Shown here: piece after piece, positions 13,899 to 16,469 of the stretch | How the letters are laid out: each line of letters starts with the position of its first letter | How positions within the stretch are numbered: the first letter of the stretch is position 1 | Assembly: GCA_902538695.1 (NCBI GenBank) | Contig: CACBGC010000017.1 | Coordinates: 1 to 16,469 of the forward strand | DNA length: 16,469 nt | From: an uncultured Synechococcaceae cyanobacterium | GTDB lineage: Bacteria > Cyanobacteriota > Cyanobacteriia > PCC-6307 > Cyanobiaceae | Reading direction: 5' to 3' | Program-made: the position numbers and the translations under genes | Notes under the pieces: generated by a model | What the model was told of the DNA's origin: nothing | What the model saw: the letters and a program-made list of their open reading frames with translations, nothing else | Database searches by the model: none

Positions 13899-15008
13899 AT
13901 GACAGATATCTTAGTATTAATTTTATTTGTATTTTCTGGGGCTGCTTCAGGATGGCTTGGAGTTGATTTATTGCCAGTAGACATACTTAAACAGGTATCT
14001 AATGTAGAAGGCTTTAGAATTGTTTTAGCAATAATAGGTTTTTTTGTAGGATTAGCAGCTGGTTTTGTATTCCTTCAACTTAGAAAGACGTTTCTTGATC
14101 AAATAAGAACAATGCCAACGGACTTACTGATAAGTAGGTCCGTTGGATTAATTTTAGGATTACTTGTTGCGAATCTCTTACTTGCTCCAATACTATTGAT
14201 TCCCTTCCCTAGAGAAGTTTTTTTCGCAAAGCCTTTAGCGGCTATATTAAGCAATATTTTCTTTGGTGTGCTTGGTTATAAGTTGGCAGATACCCATGGA
14301 AGAACATTATTAAGATTATTTAATCCAAATAATACTGATGCATATCTAGTCAATGAAGGAATCCTTCCTGCTGCAAGTCCAAAAATTCTAGATACTAGCG
14401 TAATTATTGATGGAAGAATTAATGGTCTATTAGGTTGCGGCTTATTGGAAGGGCAATTAATTGTTGCTCAAAGTGTAATTGATGAATTACAAACATTAGC
14501 TGACTCAAGCAGTAATGAAAAAAGGTCGAAAGGCAGAAGAGGTCTCAAGTTATTAAAAGAATTAAGAGATTCATATGGGAGAAGACTTGTTATAAACCCA
14601 ACGAAGTATGAAGGTAATGGGGTAGATGAAAAACTCTTGAAAATTACTGAAGATATGACAGGAACTTTAATTACGGCTGATTATAATCTTTCTCAGATTG
14701 CTGAAGTTAAAGAATTAAAAGTTATGAATTTGAGTGATTTGGTTATTGCTTTAAGGCCAGAAGTGCAACCAGGGGAATCACTTAATATAAAAATCGTGCG
14801 AGAGGGCAAAGAAAAAATGCAAGGTATTGGATATTTAGATGATGGCACAATGGTTGTTATTGATGATGCAAGGAATTTTGTGGGAAGCAGATTAGATATT
14901 GTTATCACAGGAGCATTACAAACTCCAACTGGAAGAATGGTCTTTGGAAAACTAATAAATAATCCTGAGTCAAACAAATCTTTTAAATCACCAGCGACAC
15001 AGGGCTAA
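13899..15008 (+). CDS. Membrane PIN-TRAM domain protein (YacL-like)
   Basis: This 369-residue protein has four predicted membrane segments (about 3-22, 40-60, 82-103, 112-130), then a cytoplasmic PIN nuclease-fold domain and a C-terminal TRAM domain (about 288-350), the arrangement of Bacillus YacL and its cyanobacterial relatives. PIN acidic residues are visible: KILDTSVIIDGR (D165, D171), QSVIDELQ (E196), GVDEKLLK (D243) and ITADYNLSQIAEV (D261), so a metal-dependent RNase site looks intact. Its RNA target is unknown. The start is ATG 13899. clpR follows after 40 bases, so the genes may share a transcript. A 14-bp hairpin is embedded in the coding sequence between segments 2 and 3 (14115-14146). 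The membrane/PIN/TRAM combination is well supported; the biological role is not. Confidence 0.88.
   Translation: MTDILVLILFVFSGAASGWLGVDLLPVDILKQVSNVEGFRIVLAIIGFFVGLAAGFVFLQLRKTFLDQIRTMPTDLLISRSVGLILGLLVANLLLAPILLIPFPREVFFAKPLAAILSNIFFGVLGYKLADTHGRTLLRLFNPNNTDAYLVNEGILPAASPKILDTSVIIDGRINGLLGCGLLEGQLIVAQSVIDELQTLADSSSNEKRSKGRRGLKLLKELRDSYGRRLVINPTKYEGNGVDEKLLKITEDMTGTLITADYNLSQIAEVKELKVMNLSDLVIALRPEVQPGESLNIKIVREGKEKMQGIGYLDDGTMVVIDDARNFVGSRLDIVITGALQTPTGRMVFGKLINNPESNKSFKSPATQG
14115..14146 (+). repeat. Strong intragenic hairpin in the PIN-TRAM gene
   Basis: CCAACGGACTTACT (14115-14128) pairs with AGTAGGTCCGTTGG (14133-14146) around the tetraloop GATA. This gives 13 Watson-Crick pairs and one U-G wobble. 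The wobble becomes an A-C mismatch on the opposite strand, so the structure suits the sense mRNA. It spans codons 73-83 (PTDLLISRSVG), in the loop before the third membrane segment. Confidence 0.75.
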
Positions 15009-15048
15009 ATCTAGCTAGAATCAGTTCAATCTTAATTTTGTGATACAA

Positions 15049-15711
15049 ATGACTGTATCTGCTCCTTATTACGGCGAAAACACCGTTATGAGGACCCCGC
15101 CACCAGATCTCCCCTCTCTTTTACTGAAAGAGCGAATTGTTTATCTTGGTTTACCATTATTTTCAGATGATGATGCGAAAAGACAACTAGGAATGGATGT
15201 TACTGAGCTAATCATTGCACAACTTCTTTATCTAGAATTTGAGGATCCAGAAAAACCAATCTATTTCTATATCAATTCAACAGGTACTAGTTGGTACACT
15301 GGTGACGCAGTTGGTTTTGAAACAGAAGCTTTCGCTATCTGCGATACAATAAGCTACATTAAGCCTCCAGTACATACAATATGTATAGGTCAAGCAATGG
15401 GGACTGCTGCAGTTATTCTTTCATCTGGCACTAGGGGGCAAAGAGCCGCCCTTCCTCATGCTTCTATTGTTTTGCATCAACCTATAAGTGGAGCAAGAGG
15501 CCAAGCAACCGATATTCAAATAAGAGCTGAGGAAGTTTTGAAAAATAAAAAATCAATGCTAGAGATTTTATCTCGTAATACTGGGAAAACTATCGAAGAA
15601 CTCTCAAAAGACTCTGACAGGATGAGTTATCTCAACCCCCAAGAAGCACTAGAATATGGAGTTATAGATAGAATACTCACAAGTCAAAAAGATTTACCAA
15701 ATAAAATTTAA
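15049..15711 (+). CDS. clpR: ClpR, inactive ClpP-like subunit of the Clp protease
   Basis: This is a ClpP paralogue of 220 residues. Its active site is degenerate: the catalytic Ser position of ClpP is Gly (118, in CIGQAMGTAAVILSSG), the His is kept (143, VLHQP) and the Asp position is Met (192, SDRMSYLNP). Between INSTGTS and CDTISY there is a nine-residue insertion relative to ClpP, which is diagnostic of cyanobacterial ClpR. In cyanobacteria ClpR forms a mixed heptameric ring with ClpP3 that works with ClpC. A GTG lies three codons upstream (15040), but the ATG at 15049 gives the N-terminus MTVSAPYYGENTVMRTPPPDLPSLLL expected for this family. clpP3 starts 24 bases after the stop, so they form an operon. 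Confidence 0.93.
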   Translation: MTVSAPYYGENTVMRTPPPDLPSLLLKERIVYLGLPLFSDDDAKRQLGMDVTELIIAQLLYLEFEDPEKPIYFYINSTGTSWYTGDAVGFETEAFAICDTISYIKPPVHTICIGQAMGTAAVILSSGTRGQRAALPHASIVLHQPISGARGQATDIQIRAEEVLKNKKSMLEILSRNTGKTIEELSKDSDRMSYLNPQEALEYGVIDRILTSQKDLPNKI

Positions 15712-15735
15712 CACTCAAGAAACTACTTTAAAATC

Positions 15736-16356
15736 ATGCCAATAGGAACTCCAAGCGTGCCTTACAGACTTCCAGGAAGTCAATACGAAAGATGGGTTGA
15801 CATATATACAAGACTAGGTGTTGAAAGAATTCTTTTTCTTGGACAAGAAGTGAATGATGGTATTGCCAATAGCCTAGTTGCACAAATGCTTTATTTAGAT
15901 TCTGATGATAATTCCAAACCTATTTATCTTTATATAAATAGCCCAGGAGGATCAGTAACGGCTGGCTTAGCTATATATGACACTATTAAGTACGTAAAAA
16001 GCGATGTAGTAACCATATGCGTAGGCCTTGCAGCCTCCATGGGAGCTTTTCTTTTGGCCGCTGGCACTAAAGGCAAAAGAGTTGCTTTGCCTCATAGCAG
16101 AATAATGATTCATCAACCCTTAGGAGGGACATCTCAACGTCAAGCAAGTGATATTGAAATAGAAGCTAAGGAAATTTTAAGAATTAAAGATATGTTAAAT
16201 ATGTCTATGGCAGATATGACAGGTCAATCATTTGAGAAAATTGAAAAGGATACTGATAGAGATTATTTCTTAAGTGCAGAAGAAGCAAAAAACTATGGCT
16301 TAATTGATAGAGTAATCACGCATCCAAGTGAAGCAAATCAGTCTCAAAATTTCTAA
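15736..16356 (+). CDS. clpP3: ATP-dependent Clp protease proteolytic subunit ClpP3
   Basis: This is a serine peptidase of 206 residues, normal for ClpP. The complete catalytic triad is seen: S101 (GLAASMGAFLLAAG), H126 (RIMIHQPLGG) and D176 (DTDRDYFLSAEEA), with the oxyanion loop INSPGGSVTAGLAIYDT. The handle region QRQASDIEIEAKEILRIKDML is intact. It partners with the inactive ClpR encoded immediately upstream; together they form the ClpP3/R core that a ClpC-type unfoldase feeds. The symbol rests on this pairing, since sequence alone says only ClpP. The start is ATG 15736. An AT-rich hairpin followed by T residues lies after the stop. Confidence 0.94.
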   Translation: MPIGTPSVPYRLPGSQYERWVDIYTRLGVERILFLGQEVNDGIANSLVAQMLYLDSDDNSKPIYLYINSPGGSVTAGLAIYDTIKYVKSDVVTICVGLAASMGAFLLAAGTKGKRVALPHSRIMIHQPLGGTSQRQASDIEIEAKEILRIKDMLNMSMADMTGQSFEKIEKDTDRDYFLSAEEAKNYGLIDRVITHPSEANQSQNF

Positions 16357-16371
16357 ATAAATATTTTAATT

Positions 16372-16396
16372 TTAATTTTTAAATTAATAATTTTTT
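16372..16396 (+). terminator. Possible weak terminator after clpP3
   Basis: TTAATTT (16372-16378) and AAATTAA (16381-16387) form a seven-base inverted repeat, followed by TAATTTTTT, a six-T run ending at 16396. The stem is entirely A-T, so termination would be weak; in such AT-rich DNA it may be fortuitous. Confidence 0.35.
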
Positions 16397-16457
16397 GGTT
16401 TATTTACACTTTTAATGTCTAAAATATTAGATATTAAATGAAAAGTAGCTACGACTA

Positions 16458-16469
16458 ATGACCCAACTC
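16458..16469 (+). CDS. ilvC: Probable start of ketol-acid reductoisomerase (partial)
   Basis: The last 12 bases read ATG ACC CAA CTC (M-T-Q-L). From memory of Prochlorococcus genomes, ilvC begins MTQL and follows the clpR-clpP3 pair, so this is probably its start. IlvC acts in valine, leucine and isoleucine synthesis. Four codons are far too few for sequence identification, so the call rests on recalled synteny. A nearer ATG at 16438 opens only six codons. Confidence 0.5.

Noticed and set aside
1..16469. CRISPR array, prophage, transposon or defence island
   Set aside because: No direct-repeat array, transposase, integrase or restriction/toxin gene is present; every sizeable frame is a core gene or its shadow.

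Overview
The window is a strongly AT-rich, densely packed stretch of a cyanobacterial chromosome. It almost certainly comes from a high-light-adapted Prochlorococcus. The evidence is the base composition, the very short intergenic gaps, the paired clpR-clpP3 genes typical of cyanobacteria, the ddl / small membrane protein / ftsQ / ftsZ order, and a downstream start that reads like ilvC. No phage, transposon, CRISPR or genomic-island signature was seen; this is core genome.

Layout. Bases 3-809 hold the 3' part of murA (peptidoglycan precursor synthesis). Bases 810-1338 are the only long stretch without an obvious gene. On the minus strand it carries two overlapping, very small membrane-protein-like frames, and next to the tRNA a plausible promoter for tRNA-Leu(CAA). 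argD begins only five bases after that tRNA. folC follows and meets two minus-strand genes tail to tail: a CodA-like amidohydrolase (upstream) and a GlcD-like FAD oxidase (downstream), probably one operon. tRNA-His(GTG) separates these from a plus-strand run miaB - ddl - small membrane protein - ftsQ - ftsZ. The run combines tRNA modification, cell-wall precursor synthesis and the division ring. The SRP RNA gene (ffs) lies on the minus strand between ftsZ and panB. panB overlaps hemW tail to tail. A divergent pair (hemW / membrane PIN-TRAM protein) leads into clpR - clpP3, and the first four codons of a probable ilvC close the window.

How the genes work together. murA, ddl, ftsQ and ftsZ serve wall synthesis and division. 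argD, folC, panB and probable ilvC are anabolic genes for arginine, folate, pantothenate and branched-chain amino acids. clpR and clpP3 encode a mixed protease ring. hemW, miaB, the two tRNAs and ffs are housekeeping.

No clearly new large system was found. The observations most worth checking are: the minus-strand small membrane dicistron at 848-1061; a 14-bp hairpin inside the PIN-TRAM coding sequence, paired only in the sense RNA; the tRNA-Leu/argD junction that leaves argD almost without a leader; the ftsZ leader with two short upstream frames and an AT hairpin; the uncharacterised amidohydrolase-oxidase pair; and the small division-cluster protein with a possible PH-like fold.
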